DNA of 64,000 nucleotides, taken from Allobosea sp. (GTDB lineage: Bacteria > Pseudomonadota > Alphaproteobacteria > Rhizobiales > Beijerinckiaceae). The stretch covers positions 62,001-126,000 of the forward strand of contig JAAEQB010000050.1 in assembly GCA_024231975.1 (NCBI GenBank). The letters are read 5' to 3'. A program made the position numbers and the translations under genes. Below the pieces are notes generated by a model that was given only the letters and a program-made list of their open reading frames with translations, was not told the DNA's origin and did not search any database. Shown here piece after piece: positions 41,382 through 50,241 of the stretch. Numbering within the stretch: the stretch's first letter is position 1; each line of letters starts with the position of its first letter.

Positions 41382-42608
41382 TCAGCGCGACAGGGCGCGG
41401 GCGATCTGGGCGTTGGCCTCGCTCAGCGCCTGCTTGGGCTGCATCTGGCCGATCAGCGCGAGCTGGAGATAGTCGCCCAGAATGGTCTCGACGCGGGCCC
41501 ACTGGCTGATGCGCGGACGGGCCTGGGCGACGTTCAGCGCCTCGAGCTGCGCCGGATACCAGCGATACTTGGCGACGAGATCCTTGTCGTTGAACAGCGC
41601 GGCGAGGGTCGGCGGGTTGCCGGTCTCAAGCGCGATCAGCTTCTGGTTCTCAGGCGAGGTGACGAAGCGGATGAAGTCGGCGGCGCGCGCCTTGTTCGGC
41701 GAATCCGCGGGGATGCCGAGCAGCCAGGCACCCAGCATCGGCGCCGGACCCTTGACCTCGCCCGGGGTGGCGACGACCTCGACCTGGTTCGCGACCTTGG
41801 AAGCGCTGCCATCAAGCGTGCCGGCCCAGGACGACCACATCTCGACCGCGATCGCGGCGCGGCCCTGCTGGATCGCATCGCGCAGTTCGGTGGCGTTGTA
41901 GGTCTCGACGCCCTTCGGCGCGAGCGGCTTGAACGAGAGGAACTGGGTCAGCGCCTTTTCGGCCTCGGGCGTGTCGAGCACGGCCTTGCCGTCGGCGCTC
42001 ACCACGTCGCCGCCATGTGCCCACAGCACCGGCAAGAAGGACGTGACGATCGGGTTGCCCTTGATGCCGCGGAAGACGAGGCCGGAGACGCCCTCTTCCT
42101 TCGACTGGATCGCCTGCGCCGCCTTGACGACGTCGCTCCAGGTCTTGGGCCGCTCGAAGCCGTGCTTGGCCAGCAGGTCCTTGCGATAGGCGAACATCGC
42201 AATGTTGCCGACGAAGGGGGCGGCATAGAGCTTGCCGTTGTGCTTGGAGACGTCCATCGCCGACTTGACGAACTCGCCCGGCAGGCCGCCGACGGTATCG
42301 AGATCGGTGAGCCAGCCGCGCGCCATGAATTCCGGCGCCCAGATATCGTCGAGCATGGCGACATCGGTCGCGGCGGTCTTCTCGCGCGCACCGACCGCGA
42401 GGCGCTCATAGAGCGGGCCGCCGCCGAGCTCGAGCCGCTCGATCTTCACGTTCGGATTCTTGGCCTGGTAGAGCTCGACCATCTTGGCCAGCGCCGGGGC
42501 GAAGCCGGCATCACGTCCGGCGATCACCAGCCGGTCCTGCGCGGTAGCCGGCAAAGCGAGCCCGGCCAACATCAACATGGCGCCGAGCGCCTTACCCATC
42601 GTCCTCAT
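41382..42608 (-). CDS. ABC transporter substrate-binding protein, family 1
   Basis: A 408-residue precursor with a signal peptide (MGKALGAMLMLAGLALPATA then Q) and a periplasmic binding fold. GIKGNPIVTSFLPVLWAHGG and FADYQ-like features are typical of carbohydrate-binding proteins of the CUT1 class; the segment MLDDIWAPEFMARGWLTDLD is the family motif near residue 90. Start at 42608, preceded by GGGGG; in-frame codons upstream are non-coding. First gene of the importer operon. Confidence 0.88.
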   Translation of the reverse strand: MRTMGKALGAMLMLAGLALPATAQDRLVIAGRDAGFAPALAKMVELYQAKNPNVKIERLELGGGPLYERLAVGAREKTAATDVAMLDDIWAPEFMARGWLTDLDTVGGLPGEFVKSAMDVSKHNGKLYAAPFVGNIAMFAYRKDLLAKHGFERPKTWSDVVKAAQAIQSKEEGVSGLVFRGIKGNPIVTSFLPVLWAHGGDVVSADGKAVLDTPEAEKALTQFLSFKPLAPKGVETYNATELRDAIQQGRAAIAVEMWSSWAGTLDGSASKVANQVEVVATPGEVKGPAPMLGAWLLGIPADSPNKARAADFIRFVTSPENQKLIALETGNPPTLAALFNDKDLVAKYRWYPAQLEALNVAQARPRISQWARVETILGDYLQLALIGQMQPKQALSEANAQIARALSR

Positions 42609-42795
42609 CGCGATCCCCCGTCCGGGTCTCTGCCCGGGCGGGCATTGTGGGAGCGGATGGCTGGCGAGTGCAACAGATATACGACGATTCCGGAACAATC
42701 CGGCGCAGCGACGCGTTCGGATGGTGCTGCGGCGCTACGAGGTGCTGCGTCAGCCGTGCAAGTACGGCACCGAACAACCAGCGGGGGGTTCCGCC

Positions 42796-42870
42796 ATGAA
42801 CAACATCATCTACCTGGTCGGCCTGGTCGTCGTCGTCCTGGCGATCCTGTCCTTCCTCGGGCTGCGCTGA
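42796..42870 (+). CDS. 24-residue single-helix membrane peptide
   Basis: MNNIIYLVGLVVVVLAILSF then LGLR: a single hydrophobic helix with a short polar start and a basic C-terminal end. It is preceded by AGCGGGGGG, a usable ribosome site, and stands alone between the binding-protein promoter and repeat B2. Peptides of this appearance are found in many Hyphomicrobiales genomes, usually unannotated or called hypothetical. Function unknown; it may act in the membrane as a regulator. Confidence 0.6.
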   Translation: MNNIIYLVGLVVVVLAILSFLGLR

Positions 42871-42901
42871 TTGCAGCCACTGACACGACGCTGCTCCAGC
42901 C

Positions 42902-42992
42902 CGTCATGCTCGCCCTTGTAGCGAGCATCCACGCCTTGAACACCGTTCCGCCCAGGGAGGCCTCATGGTCGGGACGAGCCCGACCATGACGT
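42902..42992. repeat. Family B palindromic repeat, copy B2 (inverted relative to B1)
   Basis: Begins GTCATGCTCGCCC-TTGTA-GCGAGCAT, has CCACGCCTTGAAC in the middle and ends ATGGTCGGG-ACGAG-CCCGACCATGAC. Reversed and complemented it matches B1 part by part. It lies between the 24-residue gene and the convergent end of the DEAD-box gene. Confidence 0.78.
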
Positions 42993-43013
42993 CAAAGCCA
43001 GGATCAGCCTGCG

Positions 43014-45065
43014 CTAGCGATCGTCGCGACGCGGCTTCTTGCCGGTGAAAGGCTTCTTGGCCCCGAACGGCTTCTTCCCGCCAAAGCTTTTGCCGGCAGG
43101 CCGGCCATCCCCGGCGCCCGGACGCTCGCCGCCATGCGGCGCGCCGAACGGCTTCTTGCCGCCCTTGAACTTGCCGGCGAACGGCTTGCCGCCGGGCTCA
43201 CCCTTCTTGTCGAAGGATGGGCGCTCCGGCCGCAGGATCGCGGTCTCCTCATAGACCGGCTCGCGGTCGCGCCGAGTCGGGTCGTAGGGCTTGGCGCCGA
43301 ACGGCTTGCGCTTGCCCTCGTAAGGCTTGCGCTCGGTCGAGCGCTCGTCACGCGCCGGATGGGCGCCGCGCGGCGCATGGCTCGCCTTCTCGCCAAAGGG
43401 CTTGGCCGCCCGGCGCTCGCCTTCGCCAGCAACCTGCTCGATCGTGATCCGGTCGCGATCGGGGACGCGGGTCAGCTCTGCGAAGCGCTCGGCGACATCG
43501 GCGTCGATCTCGACCTTGGTCTCGCGATCGAAGATGCGGATAGCGCCGACCTCGTCGCGGGTGATCTGGCCGCGACGGCAGATCATCGGCAGCAGCTTGC
43601 GCGGATCGGCGCCATCCTTGCGGCCGGTGCTGAGCCGGAACCAGACGGTGTCACCGCGGGGCCCCGAACGCTCACCACGCTCGCGGTCGCCGGGCGTCCG
43701 CTTCTGCGCGTAGTCGTCGGTGCTGCGGGTCGGGCGGCGTTCCTCATGGCTGAAATTGGGATCGCCGACCTCTTCGGTCGCGGGCAGGCGCGAACGGTAG
43801 ACCCGCACCAGCGCCGCCGCGAGCTCCTCGGCGGAACGCCCGGCAAGCAGTGCGCCGATCATGCCGGCATCGTCCTCGCCGGCATCGCCCGAGAGCAGCG
43901 GCTCCTGCAGCATGCGCTCCTGATCGAGCGCGCGGATCTCGTCCTGCGTCGGAGCGGCAACCCATTCGGCCTCGACGCCGGCACCGGCGAGCAGCATCTG
44001 CGCCTTGCGCCGGCGCGAGGGCGGTACCAGCAGCGCGCTGATGCCCTTCTTGCCGGCCCGGCCGGTGCGGCCGCTGCGATGCTGCATCACCTCCGAATCG
44101 TTCGGCAGCTCGGCATGGATGACCAGCGTCAGACCCGGCAGATCGATGCCGCGCGCCGCGACATCGGTCGCAACGCAGATGCGCGCACGCCCATCGCGCA
44201 GCCCCTGCAGCGCCGAATTGCGCTCGCTCTGGCTGAGCTCGCCCGAGAGCGAAACGGCAGCAAAGCCACGCTCCAGCAGCGCCGCCTCGAGATGGCGCAC
44301 GGCGTTGCGGGTGTTGCAGAACACCAGCGCGCAAGGCGCATCGTAGAAGCGCAGCAGGTTGACGACGGCGAGCTCGCTCTCGCGCGGATAGACGCGGACG
44401 GCGCGATATTCGATGTCGGCATGGCCACCCTCGGTGCCGGCGACCTCGATGCGCAGCGCGTCGCGCTGATAGCTCTTGGCGAGCGCGATGATCGCCTTCG
44501 GCAGCGTCGCCGAGAACAGCAGGCTGCGGCGCTCTTCCGGCGCGGCCTGCAGGATGAATTCAAGATCGTCGCGGAAGCCGAGATCGAGCATCTCGTCGGC
44601 CTCGTCCAGCACCACCGCCCTCAGCGCCGAGAGATCGAGCTGACCGCGGTCGAGATGGTCGCGCAGGCGCCCGGGCGTACCAACGACGATATGCGCGCCC
44701 TCGGCCAACAGCATCGCCTCGCGGCGCGGGTCCATGCCGCCGACGCAGGCGATGATCCGGGCCTTGGCCTCACCATAAAGCCAGGCCAGCTCGCGCTGGA
44801 CCTGCAAGGCGAGTTCGCGCGTCGGCGCGACGATCAGCGCCAGCGGCAGTCCCGCGCGCGGCAGGACCTCGGCCTCGCCGATCAGGTCGGCACCGAGGGC
44901 GAGGCCATAGGCCACCGTCTTGCCCGAACCGGTCTGCGAGGAAACCAGCAGGTCGCGGCCGGCGGCCGCCTCTTCCAGCACGGCGGCCTGGACGGGGGTC
45001 GGCTCGCTGTAATTGCGGTCGGCGAGCGCCCGCGCGAGCGGCGCACTCGTGGAGATGAAGGACAT
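43014..45065 (-). CDS. DEAD-box RNA helicase (DeaD/CsdA-like)
   Basis: A 683-residue DEAD-box helicase: Q-motif region YSEPTPVQAAVL, Walker A SSQTGSGKT (42-50), motif Ia PTRELALQ, DEAD box VVLDEADEMLD, SAT motif LLFSATLP, and motif VI HRSGRTGRAGKKG. A DbpA-like RNA-binding domain follows (about 480-545, VWFRLSTGRKDGADPRKLLP). The last 120 residues are low-complexity, rich in Lys, Gly, Phe and Pro (FGAKP, GGKKPFG), as in cold-shock helicases. It probably acts in ribosome assembly and mRNA turnover. Confidence 0.9.
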   Translation of the reverse strand: MSFISTSAPLARALADRNYSEPTPVQAAVLEEAAAGRDLLVSSQTGSGKTVAYGLALGADLIGEAEVLPRAGLPLALIVAPTRELALQVQRELAWLYGEAKARIIACVGGMDPRREAMLLAEGAHIVVGTPGRLRDHLDRGQLDLSALRAVVLDEADEMLDLGFRDDLEFILQAAPEERRSLLFSATLPKAIIALAKSYQRDALRIEVAGTEGGHADIEYRAVRVYPRESELAVVNLLRFYDAPCALVFCNTRNAVRHLEAALLERGFAAVSLSGELSQSERNSALQGLRDGRARICVATDVAARGIDLPGLTLVIHAELPNDSEVMQHRSGRTGRAGKKGISALLVPPSRRRKAQMLLAGAGVEAEWVAAPTQDEIRALDQERMLQEPLLSGDAGEDDAGMIGALLAGRSAEELAAALVRVYRSRLPATEEVGDPNFSHEERRPTRSTDDYAQKRTPGDRERGERSGPRGDTVWFRLSTGRKDGADPRKLLPMICRRGQITRDEVGAIRIFDRETKVEIDADVAERFAELTRVPDRDRITIEQVAGEGERRAAKPFGEKASHAPRGAHPARDERSTERKPYEGKRKPFGAKPYDPTRRDREPVYEETAILRPERPSFDKKGEPGGKPFAGKFKGGKKPFGAPHGGERPGAGDGRPAGKSFGGKKPFGAKKPFTGKKPRRDDR

Positions 45066-45297
45066 CGATGTCAGGCCTTAGATTGCAGCTGGCAGGTCGG
45101 CAGCACGCAGAACGAGGGGCGGCGCCGGACGCGGCACCGCGATATTGCGCTGCACATAGAGGAAAACGCGGGAAAAGGGAATGGAGCATCGATCGGTACC
45201 GCATGCGGCAGCGTATGCCGGCCATGCCGCCCGCTCCGTTGCCGGCGGGAAGAGCCGCATGATCTAAGCAGGCGTCACCGAAGTGGAGATCGGCGAG

Positions 45298-46116
45298 ATG
45301 AGCGAGACTTGGCAGCGTTTCGGTTCCTACGACGTGCTCATCCTGGACGATGGTGTCTTCGAGGCGCCGCTCGACGTTCTGATCCATGCCGAAGGCGAAG
45401 CTGCCCGCGACGAGGCTCTGGCGCGCTGGGGCAAGCCGAAGGTCAGCATCCCCGTCAACTGCTTCGCCCTCAGGGGCGCCGACGGGATCACTCTGGTCGA
45501 TGCCGGCACCGGCCCCTCCTGGGGCGAGGCGATGGGCCATGCGCCCGCCGCCATGGCCAAGGCCGGCATCGCTCCCGAGCAGGTCGAGCGTGTGCTGATC
45601 ACGCATCTCCATGGTGACCATGCGCTCGGGCTGTTCGATGGCGATCGCGCCCGCTTTCCAAAGGCCGAGATCATCGTGCCCGAGGCCGACTTCGGTTTCT
45701 TCGGGAACGAGGCCAATCGCGCGCAGACGCCGCAGAACCGGCAGGGCGGCTTTGCCGTCACGGCGGCAGTGAAGACGCATTATGCCGGCCGTATCCGCCC
45801 TGTCCCGGCCGACTCCGTGCGGCCCGGCATCACATTGATTCCCCTCCCCGGCCACACCGCCGGCCATAGCGGCTACCTGATCGAGGGTGAGCAGAGCCTG
45901 CTGCTCTGGGGCGACGCACTGCATCTCTCCGATCTGCAGGCCACCGATCCGGGGATCGGCCTCGTCTATGATTTCGACGCCACCACCGCTCTCGCCTCCC
46001 GCCGTGCCATCCTCGCGCGCGCCGCCCGGGAAGGCTGGACCGTCTCGGGCGGTCACATCGAAGGCTTCAGGCGCGTCACCGAGAAGAGCACGGGGTATGA
46101 GCTGACCCCGGCTTGA
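45298..46116 (+). CDS. MBL-fold metallohydrolase
   Basis: A 272-residue metallo-beta-lactamase fold protein. The metal motif is THLHGDHALG (His103, His105, Asp107, His108), with LPGHTAGHSG and LLWGDALH providing the later ligands. It resembles quorum-quenching lactonases and related hydrolases in layout, but the substrate cannot be told. GGAG ten bases before the ATG sets the start at 45298. Divergent from the DEAD-box gene, convergent with recN, 6 bp away. Confidence 0.85.
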   Translation: MSETWQRFGSYDVLILDDGVFEAPLDVLIHAEGEAARDEALARWGKPKVSIPVNCFALRGADGITLVDAGTGPSWGEAMGHAPAAMAKAGIAPEQVERVLITHLHGDHALGLFDGDRARFPKAEIIVPEADFGFFGNEANRAQTPQNRQGGFAVTAAVKTHYAGRIRPVPADSVRPGITLIPLPGHTAGHSGYLIEGEQSLLLWGDALHLSDLQATDPGIGLVYDFDATTALASRRAILARAAREGWTVSGGHIEGFRRVTEKSTGYELTPA

Positions 46117-46122
46117 TCGGCG

Positions 46123-47811
46123 CTAATCGCGCATTCCGGCTGCATCGAGCAGCTTGCCGGCGGCCGCGCGCGCCTCCTCGGTGATCGAGGCGCCGGCCAG
46201 CATGCGGGCGATCTCCTCGCGCCGGGTGCCATCCTGCAGCGGCGAGACGCGGGTGACTGTGCGCTCATCCGCCCCCTTCCCGCCATCGGCCGACTTGGCG
46301 ATCAGGAAATGCTGGCCGGCCTTGGCCGCGACCTGCGGCGCATGCGTCACCGAGATCACCTGCACCCGCGCCGCCAGCCGCGCCAGCCGCTCGCCGATCG
46401 CATCGGCGACCGCGCCGCCCACGCCGGTGTCGATCTCGTCGAAGACCAGGGTCGGAGCCGAGCCGCGCTCGGCCAGCACCACCTTCAGCGCCAGCATGAA
46501 GCGCGAGAGCTCGCCACCCGAGGCGACCTTCATCATCGGCCCCGGCCGCGTGCCCGGATTGGTCTCCACCCAGAACTCGACGCGATCGAGCCCTTCCGGC
46601 CCGCGCGCATCGGGATCGCTGTCGATCTGCGTGATGAACCGCGCGCGCTCCAGCTTGAGCGGCGGCAGCTCTGCCTTCACGGCGGCATCGAGCGCCGACG
46701 CCGCGCGGGTGCGTCCGGCCGAGAGCGCCGTCGCCAGCGCGACATAAGCAGCTTCGGCCTCGGCAAGCTCGGCTTCCAGCCGCTTCAGCGAGCCCTCGCT
46801 CTCGTCGAGCGCTGCGAGATCGGCCGCCATGGTCTCGGCCAGCGCCGGCAGTGCATCGACGGGGACGTCGAATTTGCGCGCCGCCGCCCGCAGGGCGAAC
46901 AGCCGCTCCTCGACGCGCTCCAGCAGCCGCGGATCGAACTCGGCGGCACGCACCGCCGCCTGCAAGGTCTCGCCGGCCTCTTCAAGCGCGACCACCGCCG
47001 TGGTCAGCGCGGCGATGGACGGGTCGACCAGGTCCGGCGCCTGGCTCGCGCGTCGCTCCAGGCGGCGCAGCACGCCGGACAAGGCAGCGACCGGGGACGC
47101 ATTCCCTCCCACCGCTTCGAACGCCTCGATGATATCGCGCGCCACTTTCTCGGCCGACATCATGCCCTGGCGCTTGGCGGCGAGCGCGTCTTCCTCGCCC
47201 GGCTCGGGTGCGAGCTTGCCGAGCTCGGCCACGGCATGGCGCAGGAAATCGGCCTCCTTGCGCGCGGTCTCGACCCGGATGCGCTGGCTCTGCAGGGCCT
47301 GGCGCGCCTTCTTCAGGGTCTCGCTGGCGCGAGCGACCTCAGCCGACTGCTCGGTCAATTCGCCGAAGCCGTCGAGGATGGTGCGGTGCTGGGCCGGGTC
47401 GGTCAGGGCCCGGTCGTCATGCTGGCCGTGGATCTCGACCAGGGCCGCGCCGATCATGCGCAGGATCTGGACGCTGACCGGCTGGTCGTTGACGAAGGCG
47501 CGGGTGCGCCCGTCGGCATATTGCACGCGCCGCAGGATCAGATCGCCGTCGGTATCGATCTCCTGCGCCTGGGCGAGCGCCCGCGCCGGATGCGACATCG
47601 CCAGGTCGAAGACGGCGCTGACCTGGCCTTGCGTCTCGCCATGGCGCACGAGGCCGCCATCACCGCGGGCGCCCAGCGCCAGCGCAAAGCCGTCGAGCAG
47701 GATCGACTTGCCGGCGCCGGTCTCGCCAGTCAGCACGCTGAGCCCGTCCTCGAAGCCCAGGTCGAGCCGGTCGATCAGAACGATGTCACGGATCGAGAGC
47801 TGGGCGAGCAT
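46123..47811 (-). CDS. recN: DNA repair protein RecN
   Basis: A 562-residue SMC-like ATPase. Walker A GETGAGKSILLDGFALALGA at about 31-50, RecN signature ALVEIHGQHDDRAL near 127, a central coiled coil (about 160-370), the ABC signature VASGGELSRFMLALKVVL and Walker B TLVFDEIDTGVGG. RecN acts early in double-strand-break repair. Complete, normal length. It is 60 bp downstream of bamD, in the same direction. Confidence 0.95.
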   Translation of the reverse strand: MLAQLSIRDIVLIDRLDLGFEDGLSVLTGETGAGKSILLDGFALALGARGDGGLVRHGETQGQVSAVFDLAMSHPARALAQAQEIDTDGDLILRRVQYADGRTRAFVNDQPVSVQILRMIGAALVEIHGQHDDRALTDPAQHRTILDGFGELTEQSAEVARASETLKKARQALQSQRIRVETARKEADFLRHAVAELGKLAPEPGEEDALAAKRQGMMSAEKVARDIIEAFEAVGGNASPVAALSGVLRRLERRASQAPDLVDPSIAALTTAVVALEEAGETLQAAVRAAEFDPRLLERVEERLFALRAAARKFDVPVDALPALAETMAADLAALDESEGSLKRLEAELAEAEAAYVALATALSAGRTRAASALDAAVKAELPPLKLERARFITQIDSDPDARGPEGLDRVEFWVETNPGTRPGPMMKVASGGELSRFMLALKVVLAERGSAPTLVFDEIDTGVGGAVADAIGERLARLAARVQVISVTHAPQVAAKAGQHFLIAKSADGGKGADERTVTRVSPLQDGTRREEIARMLAGASITEEARAAAGKLLDAAGMRD

Positions 47812-47871
47812 GGCGGCTCAGCACCCTTGTGCCGGTTGCGGATGACCTCGCCGGGGCACCGGCAAACCGCC

Positions 47872-48786
47872 TTACAGGCGGCCGAGACCGGTCAGCCCGA
47901 CGACCGCGCGCGTGAAGCCGTTGAAGGCCCGGCTGATATAGGAGCCGCGATCCTCGCGCGGCTGCAGGCCGCCGCTCTCCAGGAGCGTATAGGCGTCCTT
48001 GTACCAGGGGCTGTCAGGGAAGTTGTGGCCGAGCACCGCCGCGGCGGTCTGCGCCTCGTTGGTGATGCCGAGCGCCATATAGGCCTCGGTCAGGCGCATC
48101 AGCGCTTCCTCCACATGGCGCGTGGTCTGGTACTTGGTGATGACGTCGCGGAAGCGCCCGACGGCGCCGGTGTAGTTGCGCTTCTCGAGATAGAAGCGGC
48201 CGACATTCATCTCCTTGCCGGCGAGCTGGTCGCGCGCGACCAGCATCTTCTCGCGCACGTCGAGCACGTATTCCGACTTCGGATAGCGGTCGAGCAGTTC
48301 CTGCATCGCACGCAGCGCCTGATCGGTGCGCTCCTGGTCGCGCGTCGCGTCGGGGATCTGGTTGTAATAGGACATCGCCAGGATGTACTGCGCATAGGCC
48401 GCGTCGGGGCTCGCCGGATTCTGCGCCAGGAAGCGCTTCGAGGCGGTGATCGCGTCGTCGTATTTCGCCGCCTCATAATTCGCATAGGCGGTCATGATCA
48501 GGCCGCGCTTCGAATAAGGCGAGAACGGCGCGTTCTTATCGATCTCGTCGAACTTCTTGTTCGCGCCCTCGGTGTCGCCGTTCTGGAGACGGGCGAGACC
48601 CTCATTGTAGAGCTTGTCGGCCGGAACCTCCGGCGTGACTTCGGGCTTGTAGACCTCGGGCCGGTCGAACGGGTTGAGCGCGCTCATCGTGTCGCAGCCG
48701 CCGAGCGCGGCTGCGAGGGCGAAGGCCAGCGCGAGGCGCTTGCCGCCACCAGTCGATTCGCCGGAGTTGATTGTCTTCAGCCGCAT
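47872..48786 (-). CDS. bamD: Outer-membrane assembly lipoprotein BamD
   Basis: A 304-residue lipoprotein precursor. The lipobox is in FALAAALGGCDTMSALNPFD, with the acylated cysteine after GG. TPR repeats follow (about 55-260, for example LYNEGLARLQNGDTEGANKK and DAAYAQYILAMSYYNQIPDA), as in BamD. It is the essential partner of BamA in outer-membrane protein insertion. Start 48786 gives the shortest normal signal; the ORF is open upstream but the extra residues are non-coding. Confidence 0.93.
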   Translation of the reverse strand: MRLKTINSGESTGGGKRLALAFALAAALGGCDTMSALNPFDRPEVYKPEVTPEVPADKLYNEGLARLQNGDTEGANKKFDEIDKNAPFSPYSKRGLIMTAYANYEAAKYDDAITASKRFLAQNPASPDAAYAQYILAMSYYNQIPDATRDQERTDQALRAMQELLDRYPKSEYVLDVREKMLVARDQLAGKEMNVGRFYLEKRNYTGAVGRFRDVITKYQTTRHVEEALMRLTEAYMALGITNEAQTAAAVLGHNFPDSPWYKDAYTLLESGGLQPREDRGSYISRAFNGFTRAVVGLTGLGRL

Positions 48787-48964
48787 GACGCTCACTTCAT
48801 CCGTCCTTGTGACGCCCTTCGGTAAGAGCGCGCGAAATGGCTTTATCCCAGAAGCAGCCTTTTCGCCAAGCGTGACGGGCGCTTCATGCAGTGCGTTCGC
48901 CGTTTCCAACAGGAAGCGGGCGAATGCAAGGCGTGGCGTCGCGTAATACCCTGCTTAGAGCGTC

Positions 48965-49912
48965 TCAGTGCAGGTCGGGCGCGAGAGCGGCAGGCACCGG
49001 GCCGGCCGCCATCTGCACCGCATGGTGGGCGAAGACCGGCTGCGCCTCGACAATCGCGTAATTGGCGCGGTCGGCGAACAGGGCCTCGAGGATGCGGACA
49101 TTCATGCGGTGGCCGCCGCAATAGGAGCGGAATTCGCCGAGGATCGGATAGCCGGCGAGCGCGAGGTCACCCACAGCGTCGAGGACCTTGTGGCGCACGA
49201 ACTCGTCGGCGTAGCGCAGGCCTTCGGGGTTGATCACCTTGTCGTCGCCGATCGCGACGGTGTTGTCGAGCGAGGCGCCGAGCGCGAAGCCCGCTTTCCA
49301 GAGCTGCTCGACATCGCGCATGAAGCCGAAGGTGCGGGCGCGGGAAATCTCGCGGGCATAGGCCTCGGGGTCGAGATCGAAGATCTTGCGCTGGCGGCCG
49401 ATGGCCGGGGTGTCGAAGTCGATCTCGACATCGAGACGGAAGCCGTTCTCGGACGGCGCCAGCTCGGCGAAGGCGCGGCCGTTCTCGATCCGCACCGGGC
49501 GCAGGACCTTGAGGTAACGGCGGGTGGCGCCGAGCGCGACGAGACCGGTCGACTCGATGGCAGAGACGAACTCGGCGGCGCTGCCGTCCATGATCGGCAT
49601 CTCGGGGCCGTCGATCTCGACCAGCACATTGTCGAGGCCGAGGCCGGCGCAGGCCGACATCAGATGCTCGATCGTGGCGACGGAACCGGAGGTCTGGTCA
49701 CCGATCACCGTGCAGAGCTCGGTGGCACTGACCTTGTTGTGGCGGGCGTGGATCAGCTGCTCATGGCCGCCATCGAGGCCCTTGCGCAGGAAGACGACGC
49801 CGGAATTCGCAGTGGAAGGCCGCAGGGTCAGGCAGGCGGGAGCCCCGGAGTGAACGCCGATGCCTTGCAGGGTCACGGGCGAGCGTAGGGTCGTCTGCCG
49901 TTCAGCCATCAT
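48965..49912 (-). CDS. lpxC: UDP-3-O-acyl-N-acetylglucosamine deacetylase LpxC
   Basis: A 315-residue zinc deacetylase for the committed step of lipid A synthesis. TLQGIGVHSGAPACLTLRPS, ATIEHLMSACAGLGLDNVLV (zinc His), EFVRHKVLDAVGDLALAGYP (zinc His and Asp) and HHAV (general acid His) are intact. Two ATGs in tandem (49912, 49909) are possible starts. Gene order after ftsZ is as in other alphaproteobacteria. Confidence 0.95.
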   Translation of the reverse strand: MMAERQTTLRSPVTLQGIGVHSGAPACLTLRPSTANSGVVFLRKGLDGGHEQLIHARHNKVSATELCTVIGDQTSGSVATIEHLMSACAGLGLDNVLVEIDGPEMPIMDGSAAEFVSAIESTGLVALGATRRYLKVLRPVRIENGRAFAELAPSENGFRLDVEIDFDTPAIGRQRKIFDLDPEAYAREISRARTFGFMRDVEQLWKAGFALGASLDNTVAIGDDKVINPEGLRYADEFVRHKVLDAVGDLALAGYPILGEFRSYCGGHRMNVRILEALFADRANYAIVEAQPVFAHHAVQMAAGPVPAALAPDLH

Positions 49913-50007
49913 ACTCAGTATCCGTCTTGAGCGCGACGATCCTCGGGCCAGCGCCTTGCGGCGCAACCTTTTCGACGATCGACGCGGTTCCCTGATGTGC
50001 AGCGAAC

Positions 50008-50023
50008 TCGGGATTAATCCCGA
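50008..50023. promoter_or_regulatory. 16-bp perfect palindrome upstream of lpxC
   Basis: TCGGGATTAATCCCGA reads the same on both strands, about 96 nt before the lpxC start. A dimeric regulator could bind it. Its family is unknown. Confidence 0.5.
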
Positions 50024-50165
50024 ATCCCCTTACCCGGTGATGCGCTGCAAGATACGCGCAGGCGCATTGGCTTCAAAATCACGCTTTCTTTCGCTCTGTA
50101 ACAGAGGTTACAAAGCCAGAAAACCTTAACCATCTACTTGATGTATATGGTTTTTCAGACGTTAA

Positions 50166-50199
50166 AAAAGGCCCGGCGGACAGTGCCGCCGGGCCTTTT
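50166..50199 (-). terminator. Rho-independent terminator after ftsZ
   Basis: A 14-bp stem, AAAAGGCCCGGCGG at 50166-50179 pairing with CCGCCGGGCCTTTT at 50186-50199, with a six-base loop. On the minus strand it is followed by a T-run, so it should stop ftsZ transcription 43 bp after the stop codon. Confidence 0.9.
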
Positions 50200-50241
50200 G
50201 TTAAACCGGTTGAACCGGCGAGAAAACCTCAGCTCGAAAGC

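Larger units (their letters stand above)
49913..50241 (-). promoter_or_regulatory. ftsZ-lpxC intergenic region
   Basis: 329 bp without a gene. From the ftsZ side it holds a strong terminator (50166-50199), an AT-rich stretch with TTAACCAT (50126-50133, a CtrA half-site-like word, weak), and a 16-bp palindrome at 50008-50023. The terminator separates lpxC from ftsZ transcription, so lpxC must have its own promoter here. I could not name its boxes with confidence. Confidence 0.55.

Noticed and set aside
45078..45260. 60-codon minus-strand frame between the DEAD-box and MBL genes
   Set aside because: No convincing ribosome site, uneven codon use, and it lies in the divergent promoter gap.
46309..48825. 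838-codon plus-strand frame across recN and bamD
   Set aside because: Opposite strand of two well-supported genes, with a typical GC-rich shadow composition.
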